A DNA stretch of 30,277 nucleotides, taken from Thermoanaerobacter sp049701115. Its GTDB lineage: Bacteria; Bacillota; Thermoanaerobacteria; Thermoanaerobacterales; Thermoanaerobacteraceae. Positions 23,502 through 30,277 of the stretch are shown here, one piece after another. Position 1 is the first letter of the stretch. Every line of letters starts with the position of its first letter. The DNA is taken from positions 1 to 30,277 of the forward strand of contig NZ_JBNATX010000027.1 of the NCBI RefSeq assembly GCF_049701115.1, in the 5' to 3' direction. The notes beneath the pieces are model-generated. The model was not told the DNA's origin. It saw only the letters and a program-made list of their open reading frames with translations, and made no database searches. The translations under genes and the position numbers were made by a program.

Positions 23502-24263
23502 TTAAATTTCTTCAAATTCTTTTACTTTTGATTTCTCATTTAACATATTTATGTGAATAAAAGCAAGAGCCAAACCAATTAATGCTATACCTAAGAGACT
23601 TCCTTTAAAGAATGCTGCTAGCGTAAATCCTAGTACAAAGTATGGTAACAATTTTTTGTTGCTCATCATTACATATAACATCGCAAATCCAAGCGCAGGC
23701 AACATACCTCCTGCGACAGTAAGCCAATTAGTAACCCAGTGGGGCATTCTTTCTACCATAGCCTTAACCGCATCTACCCCAAAAAATATCGCTAGGAAAG
23801 CCGGAACAAATCCTTGTAAGAAGAATAAAAATGAACCTAAATATTGTAATCTATCGGTTCCTTTCAAATCCCCCTTTACAGCATACTGATCTGCTTTATG
23901 CATTAAACCGGAATTTATAGTCCAAATTAGCATTTGTAACATTTGAGCAACCATCGCTACAGGTATAGCTAAAGGAACAGCCACTTTGGAATCCAAACCT
24001 GAAAGAATTGCTAATGCTGTTGCAATGGCAGTAGCAGATGTTGCATCTGGTGGTATCGCAGCACCGACAGGAATAACTCCTAAATAAATCATTTCGATAG
24101 AGGCCCCTATAAAAAGTCCTGTTTTCACATCACCTAATACAAGTCCCATTACTGTTCCTGCTACTAAAGGCCTTGAAATCATTGTATGCCCCCATCCATA
24201 AATGTCCCATTCAAGAATACCAGCCACTAACGCAACCAGCAAAGCTGTACCTATTAAACTCAT
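23502..24263 (-). CDS. PTS mannose-family transporter subunit IIC
   Basis: Polytopic sugar-translocating subunit of 253 residues with about seven or eight hydrophobic segments. It has the family motifs WDIYGWGHTMISRPLVAGTV near 24-43 and GVIPVGAAIPPDATSATAIAT near 62-82. The sorbose/mannose/GalNAc subfamily membership is clear; substrate is not set by the sequence alone. Placed between IIB (50 bases upstream) and IID. Confidence 0.94.
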   Translation of the reverse strand: MSLIGTALLVALVAGILEWDIYGWGHTMISRPLVAGTVMGLVLGDVKTGLFIGASIEMIYLGVIPVGAAIPPDATSATAIATALAILSGLDSKVAVPLAIPVAMVAQMLQMLIWTINSGLMHKADQYAVKGDLKGTDRLQYLGSFLFFLQGFVPAFLAIFFGVDAVKAMVERMPHWVTNWLTVAGGMLPALGFAMLYVMMSNKKLLPYFVLGFTLAAFFKGSLLGIALIGLALAFIHINMLNEKSKVKEFEEI

Positions 24264-24313
24264 TTTTATCTCCCTCCTTAGATTTTTTCAATTTCTTAAA
24301 ATTAAAAAACCAT

Positions 24314-24793
24314 TCACAAAGAAACATATTTAGTAAGAGGCTCTTTTTCATTCATCGGCGCCACTTGATAGAATAATTCCACCCCCTTTTCCTTAAGGAA
24401 TTTTAAATCTTTTATATCATTTTCATCTAGAGAAAGAGCTTTGTTATATTGAGTTTTCCCTTCAGAGTAATATATCCCCCCAATATTTAGGCTAGGGATA
24501 TTGATTCCTTCTTTCACAAGCTGAACAGCTTCCTTAATATATTTGAACACTACCATTGTTCTTTTACCTTTAAAATACTCTTTCTCTATAAGTTCTTTTG
24601 CTTTTTTCACTGAACAAACTGTCAATTTCACACCTGGGGGAACTGCTAATTCTAATAAATTTTTTTGAAACTCATCATTAACTACTTCATCGCTTATTAC
24701 TGCAATTTCATCTACGTTTAACAATCTCGCCCATGCTATCGCTATTTGACCGTGGATTAACCTGCCATCTACTCTCCAAAATATAATTCCCAT
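24314..24793 (-). CDS. PTS mannose-family transporter subunit IIB
   Basis: Cytoplasmic phosphocarrier of 159 residues. The phosphorylated His14 lies in the family signature DGRLIHGQIAIAW (9-21). It accepts phosphate from IIA and passes it to the incoming sugar. Length and order of secondary structure are standard. It is a separate protein, not fused to IIA as in E. coli ManX. Confidence 0.94.
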   Translation of the reverse strand: MGIIFWRVDGRLIHGQIAIAWARLLNVDEIAVISDEVVNDEFQKNLLELAVPPGVKLTVCSVKKAKELIEKEYFKGKRTMVVFKYIKEAVQLVKEGINIPSLNIGGIYYSEGKTQYNKALSLDENDIKDLKFLKEKGVELFYQVAPMNEKEPLTKYVSL

Positions 24794-24844
24794 ATACTCT
24801 CCCCTCTTTTAACTTTTTATATTTAATTTTTAACTTTTATTTAC

Positions 24845-25240
24845 TCAACCAAGGTACATTACCGTAATATTTTCTCTTGCAATTTCTACAATTTTTTGTA
24901 TAATTTTGCTATCTAATTCCTCAGAAGACGTTAACAATATTTCTAATAACATGGGTAAATTGATTCCGGCAATCAAATAAAATTTATAATCTTGTAACAA
25001 AGAAACTGCTGCATTAAAAGGGGTACCTCCTTTTAGATCCGTTAGAACAACTACATTATTTTCTCTATTGTCAAGTAATTCAATTTGGAACCTTATTTTT
25101 TCTTTTATAGTTTCCATACTGTCATAGGGATAAAAATCAATTATATCGACATAAGAATCAACGGTATCTCCTAATATTAACTTTGCGCTCTCCACAAAAG
25201 CGCGAGCAAGGGGACCATGAGTAACTATAATAACCTTCAA
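24845..25240 (-). CDS. PTS mannose-family transporter subunit IIA
   Basis: Cytoplasmic phosphocarrier of 131 residues with active-site His8 (VTHGPLA) and the conserved TDLKGGTPFNAA segment near 67-78. It takes phosphate from HPr. It stands free rather than fused to IIB. Spacing to rpiR upstream is 35 bases, in the same transcript. Confidence 0.93.
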   Translation of the reverse strand: MKVIIVTHGPLARAFVESAKLILGDTVDSYVDIIDFYPYDSMETIKEKIRFQIELLDNRENNVVVLTDLKGGTPFNAAVSLLQDYKFYLIAGINLPMLLEILLTSSEELDSKIIQKIVEIARENITVMYLG

Positions 25241-25275
25241 CTTAACAGCCTCCTTGAAATCATTCTAAAATAAAA

Positions 25276-26133
25276 TTAGTATAATTTCTCTAATACAGCT
25301 TTTGCAGTTTTGCTAAGCATGTTTACGGCCTGATCTTTAAGCCTTACAGCCACTGCAGTGTACAAAACATCCAAAATATGAAGCTGTGCTATTTTTGAGG
25401 TTAAAGCACCACTTCTCAACGGGGTTTCTTTTGCAGAAGTAAGCAATACAATATCTGCAACGGAAGTAATTGGAGAACGAGCATAATTTGTTATGGCAAT
25501 CACTTTTGCTCCAGCTTCTTTTGCTAATTTACAAGTCTCTACTGTATCTTTTGTACTTCCAGAAAAAGATATCCCTACAGCTACATCTTTTTCTGTCAAA
25601 CTAACAGCAGAAATAGCTTGAATATGAGCATCCAGATTGGCATCTACATTTAATCCAAGTCTCATAAATTTGTATTTAGCATCTAGTGCTGTATATCCTG
25701 ATGCTCCTACACCATAAAATTGTATCTTTCTGGCATTTATAATGGCATCTACTGCTTTTTCTAATTCACTCAATGAAAGTAATTTAACAGTATTTGATAA
25801 TGCTAATGTGTTTTCCGTAGTAATTTTTTGCACTAATACTTCTAGTGGGTCATTAAAGGAAATATTCTCATGTATACTGGTCTCAGGTTCTGCAATTTCT
25901 TTTGCAATATTAAGCTTAAACTCCTGAAAACCTGATAACCCTATTCTCCTACAAAATCTCACTATTGTAGTCTCTCCAGTCCCACATTTTTCAGCTAATT
26001 CTGTAATAGAAAGGTATATTACTTCAGGCACATTTTCTAACACGTAATCTGCAACTTTCTTCTCTGCTTTTGTAAGAGAATTGTAAATACTTTGTATTTT
26101 TAATATTACATTGCCATTATTTTGCTCTGACAT
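25276..26133 (-). CDS. MurR/RpiR-family transcriptional regulator
   Basis: This 285-residue regulator has an N-terminal RpiR-type helix-turn-helix (about 8-78, with TELAEKCGTGETTIVRFCRRIG) and a SIS domain (about 125-255) with GVGASGYTALDAK and SFSGSTKDTVE, which would sense a phosphosugar. It most likely controls its own operon in response to an amino-sugar phosphate. The ATG is preceded by AAAGGAG and overlaps the end of nanE by 17 bases. No clear inverted-repeat operator was identified upstream of nanE. Confidence 0.93.
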   Translation of the reverse strand: MSEQNNGNVILKIQSIYNSLTKAEKKVADYVLENVPEVIYLSITELAEKCGTGETTIVRFCRRIGLSGFQEFKLNIAKEIAEPETSIHENISFNDPLEVLVQKITTENTLALSNTVKLLSLSELEKAVDAIINARKIQFYGVGASGYTALDAKYKFMRLGLNVDANLDAHIQAISAVSLTEKDVAVGISFSGSTKDTVETCKLAKEAGAKVIAITNYARSPITSVADIVLLTSAKETPLRSGALTSKIAQLHILDVLYTAVAVRLKDQAVNMLSKTAKAVLEKLY

Positions 26134-26824
26134 TTGAATATCTCCTTTCTTTGATAAAAGTTACAAACCTTTTTGTAATTTCATGAGGACGGGTAATAGC
26201 AGTACCTACAACAACTGCATACGCTCCCTTTTCTAAGGCTTTTACAGCTTCCTCCGGAGTCCATATTCTACCTTCTGCTATTATTGGGACATTTACCTTT
26301 CTCGCCAATCTTTCTATTAACTCATAATCTGGGCCTTCCAATTCCGGACTATATTCTGTATAACCTGATAATGTAGTGGAGATTAGATCAAAACCCAGCT
26401 TTTCCGCCTCTATACCTTCCTCGTATGTTGAAATATCTGCCATAACCAATATTTTTGGATATTTCTCCTTTATCCTTTTTAAAAACTCTCCCGTTGTTAA
26501 ACCACCCGGCTTATAAGCTTTAGTAGCATCAATTGCAACAATATCCGCTCCTGCTTCTATAACTTTATCCACTTCTTCCATTGTTGGAGTTATATAAGGG
26601 GCATATCCTTCGTATCTTTTCTTTATAAGCCCTATTACTGGAATACTTACCTCTTTCTTTATTGCAACAATATCCTCATAACCATTTGCTCTAATTGCTA
26701 CTGCTCCTCCAATCTCCGCAGCTTTAGCCATCTTCGCCATGATAAATGGGCTATGGAGAGGTTCACCTTCTAAAGCTTGACATGAGACTATTAAGCCGTT
26801 TTCTAATTTTTGTATTATATCCAT
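26117..26824 (-). CDS. nanE: N-acetylmannosamine-6-phosphate 2-epimerase
   Basis: Converts ManNAc-6-P to GlcNAc-6-P. The 235-residue TIM-barrel protein has the family motifs SCQALEGEPLHSP (about 14-26), GLIKKRYEGYAPYITPT near 65-81 with the catalytic lysine, ADIVAIDAT, MADISTYEEG and PIIAEGRIWTPEEA. The ATG at 26824 is preferred to 26830 because GAGGG lies 6 bases upstream of it and abuts the other. It is the first gene of the operon with the PTS, so the PTS substrate probably arrives as ManNAc-6-P. No nagA, nagB, nanA or nanK is present in the window. Confidence 0.94.
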   Translation of the reverse strand: MDIIQKLENGLIVSCQALEGEPLHSPFIMAKMAKAAEIGGAVAIRANGYEDIVAIKKEVSIPVIGLIKKRYEGYAPYITPTMEEVDKVIEAGADIVAIDATKAYKPGGLTTGEFLKRIKEKYPKILVMADISTYEEGIEAEKLGFDLISTTLSGYTEYSPELEGPDYELIERLARKVNVPIIAEGRIWTPEEAVKALEKGAYAVVVGTAITRPHEITKRFVTFIKERRYSNVRAK

Positions 26825-26876
26825 CTGCATCCCTCTTTGTTTTTAAATTTCTTTTTACTTTGTTTTCTATTAAATT

Positions 26877-26905
26877 ATATTCGACATAAAATGAAAAATT
26901 CCTCC
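26877..26905 (-). promoter_or_regulatory. SigH-type promoter of the nanE-PTS operon, with an embedded Spo0A-type box
   Basis: On the minus strand GGAGGAATT (26897-26905), 11 bases, GTCGAATAT (26877-26885): a full match to the Bacillus SigH consensus with standard spacing. The -10 side contains TGTCGAA (26880-26886), the core 0A box, and is followed by TATAAT. No usable SigA -35 is visible. It sits about 60 bases before nanE. Confidence 0.6.
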
Positions 26906-26965
26906 TTTTAAAATATAAAAAAAGAAAAATTTTTTTATGAGAAATATATGTCTTACCAATACAAC

Positions 26966-27002
26966 AAAAAAGAGCCTATACAACTTAGTACAGGCTCTTT
27001 TA
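26966..27002 (-). terminator. Intrinsic terminator after the P-loop protein gene
   Basis: AAAAGAGCCTGTAC and GTATAGGCTCTTTT pair (one G-U) around a short loop on the minus strand, followed by TTTT. It begins at the stop codon of the upstream gene. Confidence 0.82.
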
Positions 27003-27003
27003 A

Positions 27004-28908
27004 TTATCTATAATCTCCCAAAAGTTTTATATAATCCTCTAAAGTTCCATCCTCCAAACAGGTCTCTATGATTTTTCTGCCGAGAGGATTAAGCTCTGGA
27101 ACTAAGAATTTCTTTAATTCTCTCTTAAAAAATTCATTTAAAATCTGTGCTCCTTTATCATACCCCTCTTCCCCGACTTCGGGCTGTCTGTTCACTTGCA
27201 GTAATTCCTTCGGTATAAAGTTTCCATTTATTTTAAGGGTGTTCAGGGCATATCCTAAAAGGCTACTTTTCGCTGGTGTAACTTGATCTGGTCTAAATCT
27301 TACACTTCCTCTTCTTGCAAGATATTCACGGGCTATCCATTCGGGCATAAACCCTACTTTCCACACCCCTATATATTGGTTTGGAACGAGAATATACCTT
27401 GTGCCGGGAGTATTTATAATCTGTTCTAACAAAAGATTTGCGTGCGTGACCATTTTACCCGTAGCAAAGGGCCAGTAAGACCCTACTCCTTCACTCTCCA
27501 ATCCTTCTGCACCAACGATGCTCGGGTTTGCATGGCCTCTCGGTGCAACCAGTCTCCACAGCCAGCCAAGTGCAGGCGGAAGCAGGTGAACCATTCCTAT
27601 TATGCCGTAAGAAGGTTTCTCTCTGGAAGTAGGAGGAGTTCTAACACCAAAGCTCCTTATGTCTACTTCTACAGGCTCGTCAACTACATTAGGCATAAAT
27701 CTCCTCGGCATTATAACCCTGGGGTTAGGACAGGGCTTGCCAGGAGCGTCCATAATATGTTCCCATATGAGGCAGGTAGATTTAGGAACGCCGTCAATAT
27801 TCAAGAAAATCAAAGGCTCTGGCGGATATATGCATAATTTTTCAAAATGGGGATCTGTCCCATACTCATTTATATGATCTACTCGTATAAACCAACCCTT
27901 TTCTGCGTCCTTTATAACTAGTTTTTTCCCCTGCTGCAGGGCTGGATGACACAAAGCCATATCGTCTGTAATTGGCTGTAGCTCGCAAGCCTCTTTTAAA
28001 TCCACATAAATCTCTTCCCCTGTAACGATATTTTTTGCCACCTTTATGCGCCCATCCGGTTCTCTGTGAATTTGCTCTAACATTTCACTTTTTCCGCCGC
28101 CACTTGCTCCTTCATGCATTATAGTCAGCATATTATCATAAGGAGTAATCACCCTTACAGCTGAAGCATGAGCAGTAATCCAACCCTCTTTTTCTCCAAT
28201 TGTGAGAAGCACTCCGTATATTCCCTTCTTAGCACTCGGACCAAGGTACAAATTATATGAAAAAAGTTCGTGTAAATTTTTCAATCGGTTGTGCACAACG
28301 ACCTGTTTTCCGTTAAAATGAGTATGTCTAAAAGGAGGAGCTAAATATACTATGGCTCTCGGTGTAAAACCTTCAGGAATTTCATTTGCTGGAATAAAAC
28401 CCTGTATATCGGCTAAAGCTGTAGCAAAAAAACCTGCATTTTCTGGAGCAATTAAAAGGGAAGGATAGCCCAGTTCTTCACCGCCGGACATAAAAGGCAT
28501 CACAATTAATTTCTGGCCTTTTAACCACTCAAAAGTCTCTTTGCGCAATGTATCAAAATCATAGCCGTACCTATCTTTAAAGCGCGGCTTATCTGTCTCT
28601 CCTTCATCCGCTACAACAAGACAATCAGGTTCTCTTCTTCTCATGTAAGGTTCCGGAAAATTGACAGCCAAACCATTTTTGCATTTGGCAACTGTACCTT
28701 CTAATACTCTCCCCTTCCCAGGGACTTCATATACTATTTCGAACCAGTCTTCTTTTCCCCCCATAGAAATCTCTAAGAGGTGATCTCGACTCTCTGGAAT
28801 TGTAATAGATGAAGCTTTTTCTATTATCTCTCTGACTTCTTGTAGCAAATTTACTCTATTTAGAAAATAATCAACCGCTTCCTCCGCCTTTGTGACTGTA
28901 ATCCCCAC
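27004..28908 (-). CDS. Uncharacterised PEPCK-like P-loop protein (DUF4914-like)
   Basis: This 634-residue soluble protein has a Walker-A-like loop HEGASGGGKSEM (GASGGGKS at 267-274), in a position recalling the kinase loop of PEP carboxykinases and HPr kinases. Other marked segments are APPFRHTHFNG near 190-200, GTDPHFEKLCIYPPEP and LNIDGVPKSTCLIWEHIMD in the middle, and APRGHANPSIV. The GTP-PEPCK signature (CGKTN) and the ATP-PEPCK form (GTGKTT) are both absent, so it should not be called pckA or pckG. I recall similar full-length proteins being labelled DUF4914, with no known reaction. Start is GTG with SD GAGGTGG. It is a single-gene unit with its own promoter and terminator. Confidence 0.65.
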   Translation of the reverse strand: MGITVTKAEEAVDYFLNRVNLLQEVREIIEKASSITIPESRDHLLEISMGGKEDWFEIVYEVPGKGRVLEGTVAKCKNGLAVNFPEPYMRRREPDCLVVADEGETDKPRFKDRYGYDFDTLRKETFEWLKGQKLIVMPFMSGGEELGYPSLLIAPENAGFFATALADIQGFIPANEIPEGFTPRAIVYLAPPFRHTHFNGKQVVVHNRLKNLHELFSYNLYLGPSAKKGIYGVLLTIGEKEGWITAHASAVRVITPYDNMLTIMHEGASGGGKSEMLEQIHREPDGRIKVAKNIVTGEEIYVDLKEACELQPITDDMALCHPALQQGKKLVIKDAEKGWFIRVDHINEYGTDPHFEKLCIYPPEPLIFLNIDGVPKSTCLIWEHIMDAPGKPCPNPRVIMPRRFMPNVVDEPVEVDIRSFGVRTPPTSREKPSYGIIGMVHLLPPALGWLWRLVAPRGHANPSIVGAEGLESEGVGSYWPFATGKMVTHANLLLEQIINTPGTRYILVPNQYIGVWKVGFMPEWIAREYLARRGSVRFRPDQVTPAKSSLLGYALNTLKINGNFIPKELLQVNRQPEVGEEGYDKGAQILNEFFKRELKKFLVPELNPLGRKIIETCLEDGTLEDYIKLLGDYR

Positions 28909-28940
28909 TTATACCACCTCACAGCATTAAGTATAAGAGT

Positions 28941-28969
28941 ATTATACAATATTTTTGCCAAAATTGCAA
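28941..28969 (-). promoter_or_regulatory. SigA-type promoter of the P-loop protein gene
   Basis: On the minus strand TTGCAA (28964-28969), 17 bases, TATAAT (28941-28946), about 32 bases before the start codon. The -35 lies inside AT-rich inverted sequences around 28955-29000 that could be an operator. The rest of the gap to 29111 shows nothing clear. Confidence 0.7.
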
Positions 28970-29111
28970 TTTCAAAATTTAATTTTGCAAAATATCTATA
29001 AATAAAAGGTTATCTCTACACATGTGTCTGCAATATTCGTACATTTCCTCTGTAATCTTTTACATTGGTGAAAGTTGTTTATCTTAAACTTGCAATTAAA
29101 TTAGTACCAGC

Positions 29112-29144
29112 TACTAAAAAAATAGCACCCCTTCAAAGGGTGCC
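29112..29144 (-). terminator. Intrinsic terminator after the holin gene
   Basis: On the minus strand GGCACCC and GGGGTGC form a stem with a TTTGAA loop followed by ATTTTTTT. It ends the amidase-holin transcript. Confidence 0.85.
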
Positions 29145-29148
29145 TACT

Positions 29149-29487
29149 TTACTCACTTTTTTGAAGCTCTTTCTGAAGACCTTTTAGCTTTAAAACGTAA
29201 TTCATTTCAAAGACTGCAGCTTCTATTAATTTATCTATCTCTTCATCAGTAAGCTTATTCCCAATGACTTTTTTCAAAAGTTTAAAAACCTGTTCTTTCT
29301 TAATAGGACCATTGCCTGGACCTACTTGCTGTTCAACAGCCTGCACAAAAGCCTTTGCTATTTCATAGTACCTTTTTAATTTTTCCATTCCTATTTTTGT
29401 GCTCAAATAGTCAATAAGATAACCTAAAACGACCATTACAAGAAGCTGTATTCCTGCTGTTAAAATAGTCATTATCAATTCCTTCAT
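29149..29487 (-). CDS. LLH-type phage holin
   Basis: This 112-residue protein has one N-terminal membrane helix (about 5-25) followed by a charged, helical tail with EQQVGPGNGPIKKEQVFKLL and the closing LIEAAVFEMN, as in the LLH (Phage_holin_6_1) family. Holins let the endolysin reach the wall. The ATG (29487) overlaps the amidase stop as ATGA, with GGAGGGA upstream inside the amidase gene, so translation is coupled. A longer frame from 29535 lies in the amidase gene and is rejected. Confidence 0.78.
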   Translation of the reverse strand: MKELIMTILTAGIQLLVMVVLGYLIDYLSTKIGMEKLKRYYEIAKAFVQAVEQQVGPGNGPIKKEQVFKLLKKVIGNKLTDEEIDKLIEAAVFEMNYVLKLKGLQKELQKSE

Positions 29488-30143
29488 TTCATTCCCTCCA
29501 ATAATTTTATTATTACAGAAGCAAACTCGCCCCATGTGACATAACTTTTAGCATCATACACTTTATTAATAATACCTTTAGCCTTTAATTTTTGAATTGC
29601 GCTCTCTCCCTCTTCAAACTTGGTTTTCAGAAAATCTTCAATCCCTACTGCTATAGCTTCAGCAAAGATGCTATCTTTCTCTAAAAGCAATTTAAGGTCA
29701 TCTGGGTTTGACATAAAGGCAAGTTCCACTAGGATAGCTGGCATATACGTGTACTTCAATACATAGAATTTTTCATATTTTACTCCTCTGTCTTTCGTCC
29801 CAAGGGTTTTTACTATTTCGTTTTGTACATATTGAGCCAAATTCCTGCCATCTATACTACCAGGGTAAGCATAAGTCTCTGTCCCATTGGCAGAGGGATC
29901 TTTAAAGCTGTTACAATGAATAGAAATAAAATAGTTGGCATGAGCCTTATTTGCTATATCACATCTTTGTTGAAGGTCTACTGTCTCATCTTTATCTCTT
30001 GTCATTATAACATCTATGCCTTTTTTAATCAGAATATCCCTCAATTTTAAAGCCACATTTAGATTTATATCTTTTTCCTTATAGTCTCCTACCACAGCCC
30101 CAGGGTCTTTCCCTCCATGCCCCGGATCTACAGCGATTAACAA
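29484..30143 (-). CDS. N-acetylmuramoyl-L-alanine amidase (Amidase_3), endolysin-like
   Basis: Cuts the bond between N-acetylmuramic acid and the stem peptide of peptidoglycan. The 219-residue protein has zinc ligands His9 (DPGHGG), Glu23 and His76 (SIHCNS), and catalytic Glu140 (VELAF). A C-terminal region of ~40 residues (SAIQKLKAKGIINKV, then TWGEFASVIIKLL) resembles the SLH-like tail of phage lysins. No signal peptide is present, so it depends on a holin, which follows directly. The TTG at 30143 is chosen: AAGGTGGTG lies 6 bases upstream, within a longer frame from 30161. A sporulation CwlD would normally have a signal segment, which makes a phage origin more likely. Confidence 0.86.
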   Translation of the reverse strand: MLIAVDPGHGGKDPGAVVGDYKEKDINLNVALKLRDILIKKGIDVIMTRDKDETVDLQQRCDIANKAHANYFISIHCNSFKDPSANGTETYAYPGSIDGRNLAQYVQNEIVKTLGTKDRGVKYEKFYVLKYTYMPAILVELAFMSNPDDLKLLLEKDSIFAEAIAVGIEDFLKTKFEEGESAIQKLKAKGIINKVYDAKSYVTWGEFASVIIKLLEGMK

Positions 30144-30179
30144 ATTATCCACCACCTTCAATTTCTCAATATTTATTCT

Positions 30180-30208
30180 ATGATATACTATGTAAGAAAA
30201 TTTTACAA
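30180..30208 (-). promoter_or_regulatory. Possible promoter of the amidase-holin pair
   Basis: On the minus strand TTGTAA (30203-30208), 17 bases, TATCAT (30180-30185), about 36 bases before the TTG start. A separate TTGACA occurs further upstream near 30232, without a matching -10. If real, this pair is transcribed independently of any upstream phage genes. Confidence 0.4.
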
Positions 30209-30277
30209 GTTTTTATGGATAATTGTCTGTGTCAAGATTTTGTAGGTAAAAAATTTTTATAACTGACCTCACCGTTA

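Noticed and set aside
26860..26890. Leader peptide MSNII before nanE
   Set aside because: A GGAGG and an ATG are present, but they are about 13 bases apart and coincide with the SigH-type promoter, which explains the bases better.
27004..28908. GTP-dependent PEP carboxykinase (pckG)
   Set aside because: Length and a P-loop suggested it, but the CGKTN kinase loop and other pckG signatures are absent, so the name would mislead.
1..30277. CRISPR arrays, insertion sequences, rRNA genes and replication origin
   Set aside because: No regularly spaced repeats, transposase genes, rRNA segments or DnaA-box clusters were seen on reading both strands.

Overview
The window looks like a chromosome segment from an AT-rich, endospore-forming, anaerobic thermophile of the Firmicutes, most likely Thermoanaerobacter or Caldanaerobacter. 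Three things point there. It has spoIIE followed by the classic Firmicutes order tilS-hpt-ftsH. It combines formate-THF ligase with a two-gene methylmalonyl-CoA mutase. Its hypoxanthine phosphoribosyltransferase closely resembles, from memory, the crystallised Thermoanaerobacter tengcongensis enzyme. The genus is inferred; no database search was run.

Layout. (1) 1-1.8 kb, minus strand: split methylmalonyl-CoA mutase, with the B12-binding subunit cut by the window edge. (2) 1.85-5.4 kb, minus: PAS histidine kinase, formate-THF ligase and a small folate-associated protein, apparently one transcript from a SigH-type promoter. (3) 5.4-11.8 kb, minus: ftsH, hpt, tilS and spoIIE, a cell-division/sporulation/housekeeping block. 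(4) 11.8-13.8 kb, minus: tRNA-Glu, a SAM methyltransferase, a regulatory-looking gap with a CsoR-like operator, and an EamA transporter, followed by a perfect 65-bp palindrome. (5) 13.9-17.4 kb, plus: an ECF sigma factor, zinc-finger anti-sigma factor and two-gene ABC transporter, probably one envelope-stress or export module. (6) 17.4-21.7 kb: a DUF1284 protein (minus), then tdh-kbl (threonine to glycine plus acetyl-CoA) and a uracil permease behind a PyrR-type RNA leader (plus). (7) 21.7-26.9 kb, minus: nanE, an RpiR-type regulator, a mannose-family PTS (IIA, IIB, IIC, IID) and a SIS-domain protein, probably for N-acetylmannosamine or a related amino sugar. (8) 27-28.9 kb, minus: a 634-residue protein of unknown function with a PEPCK-like P-loop. 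(9) 29.1-30.2 kb, minus: a holin/amidase pair that may be the end of a prophage-like cluster.

Promoters, terminators and Shine-Dalgarno (SD) sequences are easy to read here, and several gene starts were moved downstream because the SD lies inside the longest reading frame. The most interesting items are the paired SigH-type promoters in front of the sensor kinase and the amino-sugar PTS operon, the uncharacterised P-loop protein, the CsoR-like operator with no obvious gene behind it, the PyrR leader, the long palindrome, and the free-standing small protein next to fhs. I did not find a clearly new multi-gene system, CRISPR array or insertion sequence.
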